Under the pieces are notes generated by a model that saw nothing but the letters and a program-made list of their open reading frames with translations, was not told where the DNA came from and did no database searches. Source: Purshia tridentata (taxonomy: Eukaryota; Streptophyta; Magnoliopsida; Rosales; Rosaceae). From it: a stretch of DNA of 64,000 bases. Below are positions 35,972-50,000 of the stretch, in pieces; position 1 is the first letter of the stretch, and each line of letters starts with the position of its first letter. A program made the position numbers and the translations under genes. The stretch covers positions 1-64,000 of the forward strand of contig QANT01007458.1 of the NCBI GenBank assembly GCA_003254885.1. The letters are read 5' to 3'.

Positions 35972-38215
35972 GGCTAGCTACCTACTTCGAAATACTGATG
36001 ATGAGTAATTTCCTCCTAATCAGGTTGCTGTATTTCTGAAAAAGATATGTCAAATCCATAAACATGTGAGTTAATTAAGCTTAGTTATGAGTTTAATTAA
36101 CTGATGTGAGGATCGATGTTCCCCAACATGCAATTAGAGTCTCATTGAAACCAAATCAAAAATAAGAAACTTGTTAATATATAGTCTTAAATTTTCACAT
36201 AAATTTTGATTACATGTTTTTTGTGGTCCTTAATTTATATATAAATTCTTTCTTTGATGGAAATCATGGAACTAGCTAGTAGGACACTTTTTACTTTAAA
36301 TCTACCAGTAGTTGTACTGATGTTGGTATAGCCTTCTATATATATACTATCATTGAGGGTTTTTTTCTTTTCTTTTCAAGAGAATCTTATCTTTAGACAA
36401 TCATAGTTTAATGAAAATAAATATTATAGGGCAGAGGTAGATATCATCTCTCTACTCAAATTAAGCTGATAACCTGTGTCAATATTAGAGGTTTTCAAAA
36501 CAAATTATCCAAAGAAAAATTATATATGATAAAAGTTTGATCTAAATATATAGCTAGCTACTGCATGTTTACATATCTCCCAAAAATAAATCATGATCTT
36601 TATGATCCTTGAAAACTAGGGATGAGCTAGGGATCACAAAAAAAAGAGAGAAAAAAAAGATAAAATTAAGAGACGAAAAGAAAAGAATGAGTCTGAGAAC
36701 TGGTACTTAATGACTTCTTGAAGAATTACTCGCTAAAGATCGAGCTAATTGGCAGACAACTACCTTTCATTGCTTTCCAAAATTCTTTAAAAAACCATAG
36801 ATAAATAATCTTGAGGGGGATTAGTATATAGCCCCAGAAAAAGGAAAATTATACCCAAATGACATGGACTTCAATCTTCATGTTCAAATTAAGCATAAGA
36901 TCTTAATTTTTTTGTTAAAAAAGAATCATATAATAGCACAAAAGCTAAAACAACAAGTAGAGAAGAAAGCAATTAATATCACAAGGATAGTAAATACAAA
37001 CCATTGGTGGTGAACGTACTTAGGTGCCTCAATCCTTCTACCAAGTAACTGATCGATCAGCAGAAGATAGATCATACGTGAGAGGGAGAGAGAAGGGTTC
37101 ATATGTGGTTATGAGATGATTTTGTTAATTTAGTTCAAAAGTGGAATTAAGTCATCCAATATCGTAAGACTTTGATGGCATAAAAACAGTTAAAAGCAAC
37201 GAATTTGGGAGTTGGGACAATCCACTAGTTGTGGTAACTCGATCTTTAAATATAAATGCAGTATCAGTATGTATATATTAATACTCACATAATTATGTAT
37301 ATATGGATATATACAGATCGATCAATAGATCATGCGACTGCTCACTGCTCCCACCTTGGACTTGCTGTTAATGGAAATCATGTGAGCTGTGACCCCCCTT
37401 TTCTTCTTCGCCCCTCCTTTTCAGTTTTCACATCTAGCTAGCTTGTCCATTTAATTAAAATCTCTATCTCTCTCTCTCTCTCTCTAGCTAAGTAGGTCTG
37501 TCATACACAGACACAAATGCTCGTGATTATCTTAATTGTAATGTACTTGACCTCTGAAGAGACTCCTCTCCAGTCTATTGGTTTATTAATAATAATCAAA
37601 TCATTGTTTTGTTCAGTAAGTTTCATCTTATTGATTACTGTAATTAATTAATTAACAATTAAGGATAAATTAGGAAAGGTGTGGGGCCTCTTATGTCATC
37701 ACTCTCTGAATTTCTTCCCACCTAAAATTGGACTTTTTCCCCATACCAACATGCACCTGTTTTCCAGTGTCCCTATGTTTCTTCGATTTGAGCACGCACT
37801 TATAATTTCTTTGTTATATATACATATGGCTTTCACTTCATATATTATTGGTAAAGAAAAAGCTTGTTCATCAAATAAACACTCAAATTTTGTGGGTGCC
37901 ATGCTTGGTGAGTGAGAAATATTATATATATATATATATATATCTCTATCTAGAAATGAATTGGTCAATTTTTGTGGGACTTGATGCGCCTAATGAAACT
38001 AAAACAAATGGCATCGACCATTCTCATTGGGACATTTCCAACTGCAAATTGATTTCACACTCATCATTTGAGATATACTGCAGTGCAGGTATATATGAAT
38101 GCACAACGATCGATCTGCTTAAAAATTATTAAATATACTTTAAACAATATAATATGAGTGAATGATCTAGAAGTTGAAACAATGACTTCAACTTCTACAT
38201 GATATACTAGCTATA

Positions 38216-38256
<41 letters not shown>

Positions 38257-40840
38257 GATGTATGCATGCTCATCATTATTCCAATGATGTATTAATAGGG
38301 TAAGGGGGGTGTACTAATTTTCATCATGACCTACCTGTTTGACTAAGTGCAGTAATAGACTACTTCCTTTTAAAAGAAAGGAAGAAAGCTAGTCTCTCAC
38401 TACTTACTTCGTTGACTATACCCCCTAACCAGTTAATTAAAGTCAATTTTCTCACTATTTCTTCATGAAATATATATATATATATATGCAATGAATATAT
38501 AATACAATTAATCATATTGGCAAGAAACTAATTAAACTTCTTGGCCTTGCAAATGATATTCCGTGCCAAATTAATCATAACATATGCAGATGGGGGGTTA
38601 TAACTTATAACATACATCAGAAGCTGATTAGACAGCGTTTAATTAATTAAGTAGTAATTAGGTCAGCTGATGGAACAAATTAATTAAGTTGATATATATT
38701 GGTACTGCTACCAATTAAATTAATTATATACACCACATGCACCTTGCAACAGACCAGCAGCTGGCATAAGTCTGTCTACAATGTCTTCGCAAAAACCATA
38801 TATACTACTCTCTTTTTTGGTGCAGAAACCTCATCATGCAGTTGTAAATAGATTCTCAAGCAAATGATCCGTTCCGAAAAAGAAAGGAGACAATACTTTT
38901 ATATATAATAATTTCTTTTTTATATAAGATGTCAAGAATGAACATAATTCATGATTCAGATTTACAGACTTTTGATAAGAAAATATTTTCGTTTTTATTT
39001 CTTAGTGTTTAGGGTTTTATAATATTATCATTTTCCCCCATGCATCCTTATTAAGTGGTTTACTTTCCAAGGCGTCAAGAGAGAATTTGGACTGTTATGT
39101 GACAAAGAGGTCCTCCTCATAGTCTTTGAGAAAGAAGATCGAGGAATCATTAATTTCAAGAATTTCGTTCATTTGGCTAAGACCCTAATCAAACTAGTTA
39201 TATAAGAAATAGAATTTGGGTTCAGATCAGTTTATCGATTTGAGTGGGTTAATTGAATAAAAGTAAACGAATAAGTGATCGGTTTCTGATATTAACCTAA
39301 TTCACTAATTGGACGGTTGTCCGATCCAATCCGATTTTCAAAAAAAGCATTTGCTCTTTTGTCTTCACGTATGCATGGGAGTTGACAATTTGAATTTCTT
39401 TTTAAGCCTTATACAAAGAATCTTAATAAATTATCTTCTCTTGTTAATATATATTAACTTCAACGATGGAGACACCCAACCTAGCATCACTATGCAATAT
39501 CATGGTCTTTAATATAGTTGAAGGGTTTCTTAAAAAATAATAATAATAGTTAATGGGTCGGACAGAATATTTATTTATTTTGATAGAATAGAATATTTGT
39601 TTAATTCAACCATAAAGGAGAATAATGTCTGCTAATACTATTTTAATGGAGTTTAATTATTAATCATGCATGTCCGGGTATTACTCTGTTTGTTTGTTTC
39701 TTATGATTGTATAGGTGCAGATAGCCAAATAGCATTTCAAAACTTTCTTTATGGATTTTGGTAACCATCATTGACTAGAGAATTAATGAGTGAACTGGCT
39801 GACCCAAAAAATCAAAATGTCATTGTTTTATATAAGTGTCTGTTCCCACCGTTCCTTTAATATAAAGAGGAATTAGCCTTTTATATATGTATCAGCTAGA
39901 GTTGAACGACTAGCATGTGACCCATATTATATATATATATAGTCTTACAAATAGGAGACAATATGGAACTCGATCTTGTACTCTTGTAATGCATGGTCGA
40001 CCGCATCAGAGGGGGACACACTAAAACTAAAACAGAGAGACAAGTAGCTGAGCTAGATCTTAGTTCTTCACCTTTGTGAGTCCATCTCTGCAGCCCATGA
40101 AATTGAATCAGATACAAAGTGTAATTAAAGTCTGGTGCATTATCTTTTTTTTTTTGGTTTCATACAATATTCTCTAAGAGATAACAGAGAAAATTATATG
40201 GTAAAGACATTTATATTATATAAATACATTTTAATCTTATATATTTTTTGAATTTTACCCATACTAATCTTACAGAGCCTGAGCTGGAAACAATTGAGGA
40301 ACACCATGCACGAATACAACTCCCCACTTGTGAAGAGCCTATACTCTTCAATGAATTGGCTCAGCCAAAAGAAAACCCATATTAATAATATTAAAATCAT
40401 CTGGAAAGGCTCAGAAAATCATTGACTGGTTAGCATGTCTATCTAAATTGAGTACGAAGTTCATGACCTTCTGAGAGGTCAATATCCCAACTGATGATAA
40501 GAATTACATATTACAAGTCGTTCATATATTGCAAGCAATGTGGCCTGACAAACAATGTACCCTATTTTGAAAACAAGAAACAGAAATATTACAAGGTAGC
40601 CCAACATTGAAAACAATAAATAAATCTAATATGCTGGTTATTATTGATTAAAGATGAATCACAACAAGGATTTATAGGTCACAAGGTCCTTGAATCAGCA
40701 TTCCCCACCAGGCCAATATATGTACAATATATTTAAAGGCTTGCTTTAGCTAAAACCTGTAACATTGCCATCTCCTTAAAGGCTCCTCCTTTCTGCAGCC
40801 AAGCAACTAATGCTATTGTGCATCCAGTCAAAAATCTCTT
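35972..40840. other. Intergenic, promoter of the MYB gene, microsatellite-rich
   Basis: Almost 5 kb with no recognised gene. It contains TA repeats near 37920-37942, 38219-38252, 38468-38488 and 39930-39942 and a CT repeat near 37467-37487. The left part must contain the promoter and 5' UTR of the MYB gene. Confidence 0.5.
38219..38252. repeat. (AT)17 microsatellite
   Basis: Uninterrupted AT dinucleotides over 34 bases. A likely variable-length marker. Confidence 0.95.
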
Positions 40841-42893
40841 TTAAGGTCTAATAGTGGGGCCCTTGTACACACCCCTGCAGACTACGAAGTTCTCAGGAGG
40901 TTGAAACTCTTCCAACCAAACTATTTCAGAAGATTTTGTGCCAGCCAATTCTTCAAGACCTTTTGATGAAAAAAGAAAGAATAGAAGACTGTTAGTTCTA
41001 GAATTTACATAGAGTGCATAAGAACAATCTATGAGTGCAAGGAAGGAAAGATACTTGGAAGATCTCTCTGAGGGGACTTTCGGAAATAAGAACAGTGGCG
41101 CCCGTCTTCTGATGAATAAGGAGGTGAAAGAATGTCGAAGAGAGCACAGGGTGTTAAGGCTTTGAAACAATGAATATTGCCACCACTATTTGGATAAAGA
41201 ACTGTTGTACCACAAGGTGCACCCATTTCACAATCTCGTGCACACTCTGCAGGTCTTGCTGTAAATACCCACCAATCAAAACTTAAAATCATTTCCCCCA
41301 AAAGTGAAAAAAGAAGTAAATGTGAAGTCTTTTTGAAAGAAAAAGTTATTTATTACATATTAAGAAGAACTGAAATGAGAATCAAAATTTTCAAGTGAAA
41401 ATATGAAAATTTCAATCATACTAGACTCCCATATAGAGACAAGATATATTTCAGCCAGCAGTAAACCTGTAGGCCATTTGTAATCTTCTGGTGTATAAGG
41501 CAATTAGAGAAATTTTAGAGCATCAATTGAATGATTTTATGATGATAACCATGGGCATACTAGTAAGTATCCATGGTCCATGTGTACAGTAAGATGATAT
41601 CAGCAATTGCTCATATCACTTAAATATAACATTCCACGAACAATTATACTGTCATGCATGGCACTCCCATTCAGGGGACTATATGTATTTCAGAAAGTGT
41701 CTTATCTTATAATACCCAACCACAAACCAAGCAGCAGGGCACAACGATCAGTCTATCAGTAGTGAGTTAATCTACTTATAATCTCATGTATGAGAGTCAG
41801 GCATCATGTCTATGATGTATACTAATTAAATCCAAAAGCTTCCCTACACAAGAAACATCTTATAACTGTAAGGTTTTCCCGTGCATCTTTATTTATAAGA
41901 ATTTTCCTAATGATGAAAATTGATGAAACCTAATCGAAATGATGACTGCCATAGCTTCTTTCATAGTTTAGTTCTATTACCATATCAGGTATTCCTTCAA
42001 ACAAAACCATATTACTGACCTGTTAGAAGTTTAAAAGAGAAATAAATGTTGAGAAAAGCAAGCATGATTTTCAGACATCAATTCCAATCACCAATATAAG
42101 AGCATTGTACAGACTTGAACTACTCTGATGTAGATAGACACAGCACCTTGAGATAGATCAGAAAACTCAGGTAAATCAAGCCAATCATATGATCTAGCTT
42201 GTAAAGAACCATAAAGAAGCTTGCTCAAAACAGTCATTCCAGGATGATTATGAAGGGGTATGATAGAGCCAGGAGGCATGCAGAAGATTCCCATCTGCAA
42301 GAAAATACTCAAAGCTCGTACTATGAATACAGCTTCCAGAATTTGAAAGTTAAGAAAAAAAATAAAATAACAAAAAGCAATCTACCACACTTAAGAGAAA
42401 GCTTAAACATAAATATATATTAGAAAATCTCAATATATGCTGAAGCGTCATATTCCAGTTGCTTACCGAAAATCTATCACATTCATGCAAGTGCAGATAT
42501 TTGATCGTGGGTGGGTACCGGTGAGTGCCATTACGCCCTTTTCTGCCATGGCTACTATGAACAGAATTTTTCCATCCATGCGCTAGTTGTGCTTCCTGTT
42601 CTAGACCCACATTAGAAGGCTTCAATTCATCTGGAATACCATTATACGAAAGTGTTAAACCAACAGATGTATCCTAAACCAAGAAACCAGGACTTGGATC
42701 AAGTGCAAGCAAATAGCCTCTACAGATTAATATCTAAGTCCATGATTGAAATTTTTCAAGAAAGTAAACAAAAGCATATATCGATCCTCCCACCTAAAAC
42801 AGCACGAACTTTTTCTAGAGCTTCTTCTGATATTGGACCATTAGTAGAGAAGGACACCTTGCAAGCATCGAACAACTTCTGAACCATGGGCAT
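40841..42893 (-). CDS. PCO: Plant cysteine oxidase, PCO4/5-like
   Basis: Five exons on the minus strand: 42794-42893, 42467-42630, 42147-42294, 41055-41258, 40841-40959, 244 residues in frame. A cupin-fold thiol dioxygenase with the Fe(II) ligands visible: H103 and H105 in PLHNHPGM, H167 in GGNIHCF. Family role: uses O2 to oxidise the N-terminal Cys of group VII ERF factors, VRN2 and ZPR2, marking them for the N-degron pathway, so it acts as an oxygen sensor. The wording [16 protein letters not shown] is of the PCO3/4/5 type, which in Arabidopsis is not strongly hypoxia-induced, rather than the PCO1/2 type (HDHPEM). Start at [12 protein letters not shown]; a second Met follows two codons on. 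All splice sites are GT-AG. Confidence 0.9.
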
Positions 42894-44995
42894 GGTGTGA
42901 GGAACCAATTGACCAATCAGAACATGCAGTATGAACGTGAATCAGATCCGATTCCTAAGAGCTAACTGGGTCGAATTTTTTTCTACAAGATAGCATTGAA
43001 AAGTAGCTTCCTTTCTCGGCAACAATTCCAAAATCCAGCTCTACGTGAACCCAGAGGACAGCAATATATATGCATGGTAGTTTAATCAATCCCCCGTCTA
43101 AATTTAAGCTTGTAGCACCTAAACCTACGAACATAACATAAAGACCAAATTACACAAATTGCAAGCACCCATTTATTTACTCATCAACTCTTGATACATT
43201 TTTTGAGTCCCGAAAATTCAAATCAATCAAGCAAACCACCTATATAGACCATGATTTTACTTCCCAAACTTTTCTCACTATTCTCAGTGAGCAAACAACG
43301 AAACATCATCAGAATCAAATTAAACAAGCTAAACCCAATTCAGATTTCAGAATAAACAAAATTCACATATTAATAAAAGAAACAGAAGAATCACATGGAA
43401 TCAGTGAACTATAGCCTACAGCAGCATCAGAGCACCAAAAACCCTTCTATCAACTTTATCAAGAGCAGGATTGTTCATAATCAGATAAAAAACAGACCCA
43501 TATAAGTATAAATATACCAAAAACTATAAGTTACAAACACAAAGGGGCAGAGAAAGAAAAGGAAAGGCAGGCATACAGAGCACCTGATACAGAGCACCAA
43601 ACGATTAATAATAAGATGGAGCGTTTGAGATTCGGGGAAATAGATAGAGTCAGATGTTGTCTCGTCAGATGTCAAGGTTCAAACTTTCAATCAAACACTG
43701 TACATCTAAGAAGAATTCGACTTCATGAATTATTTCGAATCTTTATTTACTGAACAATCCACTCAAAAAACACATAAAAAAATAAAACTTGATAAAATTT
43801 ATTTGTACAAATAGTTCAGAACTGGACTTTTGATTAAAAGAGTGGAATTTCATTTATGAAGGAATTAGGTGGGAAAATACTAATGAATATAAAAAATAAA
43901 ACACAATTATGTTAAAAAATTAGGAACCGTCACCACATTATCTCTCAAGCAGTTTATACGAATTGTTTAACATGCGCAGCGCACAGCAATAAGTAATTAT
44001 AGTAAGTATACATCAATAATCAAAAAATGTGATCAACGAGAATAAAGAAATAGTAAAAGAATATATAATCCTTTTATCGTTATAGTATTCCCTAAAATAA
44101 CAATACAAAAATTGTTAAATTGTCAAGTTGTCAACGCAGCATAAGAAAAAGCCATGAGAGAGAGCATGTGAATATTTTACATTCATTGTATCTTATATTG
44201 CCTACATCGTACATCCATATCCATGATTCAATTGGTTTGTCTTATATGTGAATAATCATTAAGTTAACGAAATGTTGGGCCAAAAGTATCATTATTGTCA
44301 CCATTCACTATGTTAATGGACTACTTTGGCAGCTAAAATTCACAGTTAAGAAACACATATAAGATCATGCTCTTACCATTTTCGTCACTAATCACTATGT
44401 TAATTTAATGGATTAACTCATCATGGGATGTTAACGTTATGGACTACTTTGGACAAAGCCCACTCATAAAGTTCAGATTTGGGCTTTGACATAGAAGTTG
44501 TTTAAACAAGTAAAAATTCCAAAATTAAATTTTACGTTCCTTAAACTAACAAAGTCTTACATCTAAATTCTAATAAATAATAGGAAAGACAAAATGAAAA
44601 GGCAGCTAACATTCACAATTAATAAATACATATAAGATCATGCTCTTACCATTACTTAGTTTGTAAAATGCAAACTAAATGAAAATTCAAATGGTATTTG
44701 CTAAACTATTTTTACGGCTTTTCAGGTATTCTTAATTAGAAAAATCTCTTTGTATAAATTATTGCTCTAGAGCTATTAAAATATAATTTTGAACTATTGG
44801 ATTTTGACATCTAAAATGGATTATAATCATAACTAGCTTCATAGCTAGTCCAATTTGTGAAGAAAATATTGTAAGGAAAGTGTTCAATCTTTTATTTCCA
44901 TATGACTATTTAATTTAGTAAATGTCACATAATCCATTTTTTCTTCAAAACAAATCATGAATTTAAATTTTATGAATTGTTCATTAATAAAAAAA
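42894..44995. other. Intergenic with a local direct duplication
   Basis: Left part holds the PCO promoter/5' UTR. A ~50-bp block, agctaaaattcacagttaag plus cacatataagatcatgctct, at 44331-44380 recurs at 44604-44653, and 'ttaatggactactttgg' text also repeats nearby, so there was a local tandem duplication. No gene seen. Confidence 0.6.
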
Positions 44996-45390
44996 GAGAT
45001 TAATGTCATTTTGATTTTCAAACTATTATACTTGTATTAATTTCTACTTAGACTTTTAATTTATAAAATTAAGGACTCTGAATTTTTTAATTTTGCTAAT
45101 TGAGATTATTTTATCAATTTACATATTTTTCATTCAAAGTTCTGCTTATGTAAAAACGTTCAACTTAAATTTAGCGAGAAATGAAAGAGAGAAAAATAGT
45201 ATACATAAATGAAAAGGACCATCTTGCTCTAAAAAACACATCTTCATGATTAACATATGATGCTATGCAAATGAAAATTTAGATAAAAAATGTATAAATT
45301 GATAAAATAATTTTAATTAGCAAAATAAAAAAAATTAGAATTCTTAATTTTTAAAATTAGAAGTATGAAAATTAAAATAACATTAATCCT
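44996..45390. mobile_element. Foldback MITE, 395 bp, ~150-bp inverted arms
   Basis: Starts GAGATTAATGTCATTTT and ends with the reverse complement of AGGATTAATGTTATTTT. Pairing continues inward through 'attttgctaattgagattattttatcaattta' type text. The identical 8-mer taaaaaaa flanks both sides (44988-44995 and 45391-45398), but it is low-complexity. Non-coding. Confidence 0.75.
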
Positions 45391-47004
45391 TAAAAAAATC
45401 TTCTACAAATAATAATGGTGGTGGTGGTGGTGGTGGTGGTGGTGGCTGGCCTTTGAGACTGACTATGTGGCTAAAGTCGAGTGCCCATGGGCCCATAGAA
45501 ACAATGTGAAGGAGTGTAATCTATTTTCCCAAATACTAAATTAGGAGCGTTTCGGACATGGAAGATAGAAACTAAGGGAAAGGCAGAGAGGCGTGCACGC
45601 AAGAGAGAGAAGAGAGAAAAAGGTGGGACCCGTGGTCAACTATAAAGGGAAATAAAATAAGGGGAAGCGCGTCCGAGGACATTGGAAGTGGGGGCCCTCA
45701 CCACCAATCATTGATGAAATACCAGAAAAGCCCCTCCCGGCCCAAACACACGGACACGCACACTGTGTGTGCCGCCGGTTCACAGTTAGAGACTTCCCGC
45801 CCAAAAATTAACCAACAAAACAAAATTAACAAACCAAACTATTCTATCTAAGCGTGTTTGTGGACCCCACCCTCTCTCTCTTACACTAAAAACACATCCT
45901 ATCCATCCAAAATTAAGCCGATCAAAACATCCATTGGGACCCACTCGCACCTCCCAGGCCCCAAAAAATTAAAAATTAAAAATTAAAAATAAAGGGAAAA
46001 AAAGAAAAAAACAGAAACACAGCTTGTAGGGGGTGGCTGGTGGGGGGTTGGAGACCGAGGAAAAAGATCAAAAACTGGCAAAAGAAAGAAAAGATTGGGA
46101 AGAGAGAAAGCTCTGAGTCTGAGAGAGACCCAAAAGATGGTTGAAGAGAGGGTCCTCTGAGATCATCCTGAAAAGGGCAGTAACAGAAAAAAATTCGGGA
46201 TTAAAAAACTAATTGTTCAGAGGATTAATCACTCCGTAATTGCAATCATTTTGTTTTTTTTTCTTTGCTGCCTTTTCAAGTTTTGAGCCTCAATCTTCCC
46301 CCACCAATCTCCCCTTTAAACTTCTTCATCATTCAATCAATTCGGTAGTTCGTTTCATTCATTACCATCTACCCAAAAAGATCATAATAGGTAACAGCAC
46401 CAAAAAGAGCTAGTCTTCAACACCCCTTTTGCCCCTCTCGTCATGGTAAATACACTATTCTTTTTTTTTATTTTTTTCATAGATTGCTTGCTTTTGAGGG
46501 CATTCCCATTCCCTTTCACTTTCTTCTTTTCATGCTTTTGTTTTGTGTTGGGTCATTTGGTTTGGACTCATTGACATTGCTAACCTTTTATGCCATTTGT
46601 TCATTTTGGTGAATTTCAGTACCACCCAAATCATTGTCTCTGACGACAAGGTGCTGAGCAGGTTCAGCGTTCATTTTTTGGCGAAAAGGGTGTTGTAAAC
46701 TCCAATTTAAATTCGCCAAGATGAGGGACCCTGATATGGTGGTGGGTTTGCGTTCGTTTCTAGCATAGTTTTCTTCATAGTTAGATTTTTCAGTTTTGTG
46801 TTTTTTTAAGTGGGAAAAAAAAAAAGAGAAAACATTGCTGCTGTTCTTGTTGTTCATAATTTTTTTCGGGTTTTTGAGCATATTAGAAGGGGGGTGCTGG
46901 AATCAAAAAAACCTGGCGATTTTGTATAGTAAATTGAGTAGCTTCGTGGCTATCAGCGGAAATAGTTACTACCACCGCCACTGGTGCATCTGGTTCGTCA
47001 GGCA
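45391..47004 (+). other. Promoter and leader region of the MRH1-like gene
   Basis: Contains a TGG trinucleotide tract (45416-45445), then CT/GA-rich DNA typical of a long plant leader (46020-46440). A donor-like atggtaaat at 46443 and acceptor-like ttcag near 46620 suggest a 5' UTR intron. Short open frames are not considered coding. Confidence 0.45.
45416..45445. repeat. (TGG)10 microsatellite
   Basis: Ten perfect TGG units. Confidence 0.95.
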
Positions 47005-50000
47005 ATGGGGGGTAGATGGAACTCTTCTGGGTTCCTGCTGCTATCTCTATTGGCTTTGATTCTTGTTTCGGGGATTCGAGGTTGTTGGTCGGTCAATGAT
47101 GAAGGTAATTCTTGTTTGGCATTGACTTTTTAAAATTGATAGAATGTTAATAATTTGGATCCTTGATTCTTGAATTGTTTTTCTTGGTTTGTTTAACATT
47201 TTATTGTAATTGGAGTTGAATTGCAGGGTTGTCTCTGTTGGCTTTCCGAGAGAGTATCAAGTTTGATCCTTTAGGTGCTCTTGAAAACTGGAGTCCTAAC
47301 GATGACGAGCCTTGCCGGTGGACGGGCGTTCGTTGTAGGGACGGTAAAGTGCAAAAGCTGTAAGTCCCTGCTATATTTCTTCTAATTTCCCCAGTTAGAT
47401 AGTTTCAAGAGATTTTTTTTGTTTTTGGTGATAAGTCTTATTTTATAGCATTTTCTTACAAACCAACCTATTATTTAATCTTTTACTTCAGTTAAATGGT
47501 CTGATTTTTTGATGTATTTTACTTGACTTATTGTAGGAATCTGACGGGTCTTTCCTTGGAAGGGACTTTGACACCTGAACTTGGGGAACTTAGTCACTTA
47601 AGATCTCTGTAAGGACTCTCATCCTCACTTAATCTTTGTGGCTAAAGTTTTGGTTTTGTTCAAGTTCATTTTGATATCTAGTGAACTGTTTGTAACCCCC
47701 AAATGTCTCTTCAAAACATACATTACTCGGCACTATATAATGAAATTATACAATTCCAAATTACAATAAGGTTTCAGGTTATAACTGCCATATGTTTTGG
47801 ATAAATTGAATTGAATTGACCTCCCAATCTTACAGAAGAATGGACAAAACTATAGTTAGCATTTTTCAGTAGGATAATGTGTACACAAGTTATTGACTTA
47901 CAATAGGAAAACCAAAATTTCTCAGTTATTGATTTAGTGGTTCTGTAATCTTATGGAGTTTTCTGGTTATTGCTTCTTCTGATTAACAGTGTGTTCTACA
48001 AGAACCGTTTATCTGGTGTAATTCCTATAGAAATTATGGGGCTTACAAGGCTAGAGCTGCTGGATTTGAGGGACAATAACTTGAGTGGAACAATTCCAGT
48101 TGAGATAAGAAGGATGCTGTCACTGAAACGCTTGTGAGTTATCTGCTACATGTTCAATCAGTCAAGCTCTATTTCATTCTATAACTTTCAGGTACCTGGA
48201 CCTAACTCTTTTTGCACCACAGGCTGCTTTGTGACAATAGATTTGAAGGCAGCATTCCTTTAGAGCTCAGGAGTCTCCACTCGCTCTCTGAATTGCAATT
48301 TGATGATTACCTTACATCTAGTGGAGCCACTGGCTTTGGCTGTGTAAACAGAAAGTTTGGACACTGGTATAATACTGCTTATTGCATTCATTTGGATGTC
48401 TCTAAAATTGGTTCCGCTCTTCTTGTCAAACTCACTCCTGTGAGTCTCACAACATATGCAAGATGCAGTTCGCAAATAGATCTCTATTCTTTTGTTGATT
48501 GGTTCTCTTTTACTTTTTATTTTTTTAATTTTGTTATATTCATGTGATGCTTATGATGGGAATATGTAACTGAAGTGCAGCTCATTTAATGTACCCACAA
48601 ATATGGAGAGTAATCTTGTTATGGATGGCTGGTTCATAAAATTCTTTTAAGTCCTATCAATTGGAGTTAAAATGCAAATGAGTTTCCATGAATAACTCTG
48701 GTGATCAGATGATTGCATTCAAATAAGTGTTTTGAGTAATAAGTTTACGGCGATAGCAGAGTGTACTTAATTGAAAAAGTAGCTTAAATCTTGAACTTCT
48801 GTAGTTTATCTTTGTTTGTGAGATTAATATGTTAGCTTTAGGACACTGAATGACAAGCAGCCTTACATTTTTAGTAATTTCAAACTCTTCCACTTGCTTT
48901 TAACTCAAGCTGTCTGAATTGATACGTGCTAGACGATGTTGCATGAGGTGGTAGGAAGCACATATGCTCGCACCTTGATCTGTTAGGTATCAGGATTTAT
49001 CTGATTTTAGTGTCCTGCATTATTATATTTGTTATGCTCTAACAACTTCGGGGGAACTAGCATTGCCTTCTTATACAGTTACATCCAATGGATAATTTAC
49101 TTCTTATAATATATGTCTTGCTGTTTAATCTGTTATAAAAGAAACATCTATTATTCTCTTATCTATCAAGTTTCCTAATTTTTCGTGCATTTCTTGGGCA
49201 GCATCTGGCAGAGCAATTTAAAACACATGAATGATGCGGGCTCCTTAGTATTTATGATTAAAGGAACTCTGATGCACTATCTCAACTACATGCAACTGCC
49301 ATGGTATGAACCAACTTTCTTTCTTCTTGTGGCATCCTAATTTATTTTTGGTTTGTTTTCTTCATGTTTAATTTGTTGAAAATGTTTGCACTTATGTCAA
49401 GGTTCAGTTACAAAAAGGTCTCTCTGCATGGCCATGGAGAGAGTTGCCGTGATAATTTATCTAGTAAGTAAGAAGGCGTTTGCACATGAAGTATTGAAAT
49501 CTATGCTTATGAGAAATACATTGACGATGTATCTTGCATTAACCAGGTTCATTTGAGTCATACATGGTCTTTGCTCGGCGTCAGCTACTTGGACAAGCCA
49601 GTAACCTCGCAGCTGAACCTGTTAGTAATGCGATACCATCTGCGCAGATCATTGCTCTTCCAACTACCCGAAGTAGTGGTGCTTTCCCAGCTGTACCTAA
49701 GGAAAAAAAGAAACAGTCTCCTGCACCTACACCTGCACCCTTGCTTTCACCTCCTGATCCTTCATCGCTGCATACTTCGAAACCTGATGAAAAATCTTCC
49801 CAAAAATCAAATGGCAATATGTGGAAGTATATCATTATTGCTCTAAGTGTGTTTGTCTTGCTCATTGTTCTTGTAGCCATGCTCTTCATGTGTCGAAGCC
49901 AAGCAGTTAAAACCATAGGTCCTTGGAAGACTGGACTGAGTGGACAGTTGCAGAAAGCATTTATAACAGGTGATTTTGTGGTGTAGGAAACAACAGTTTT

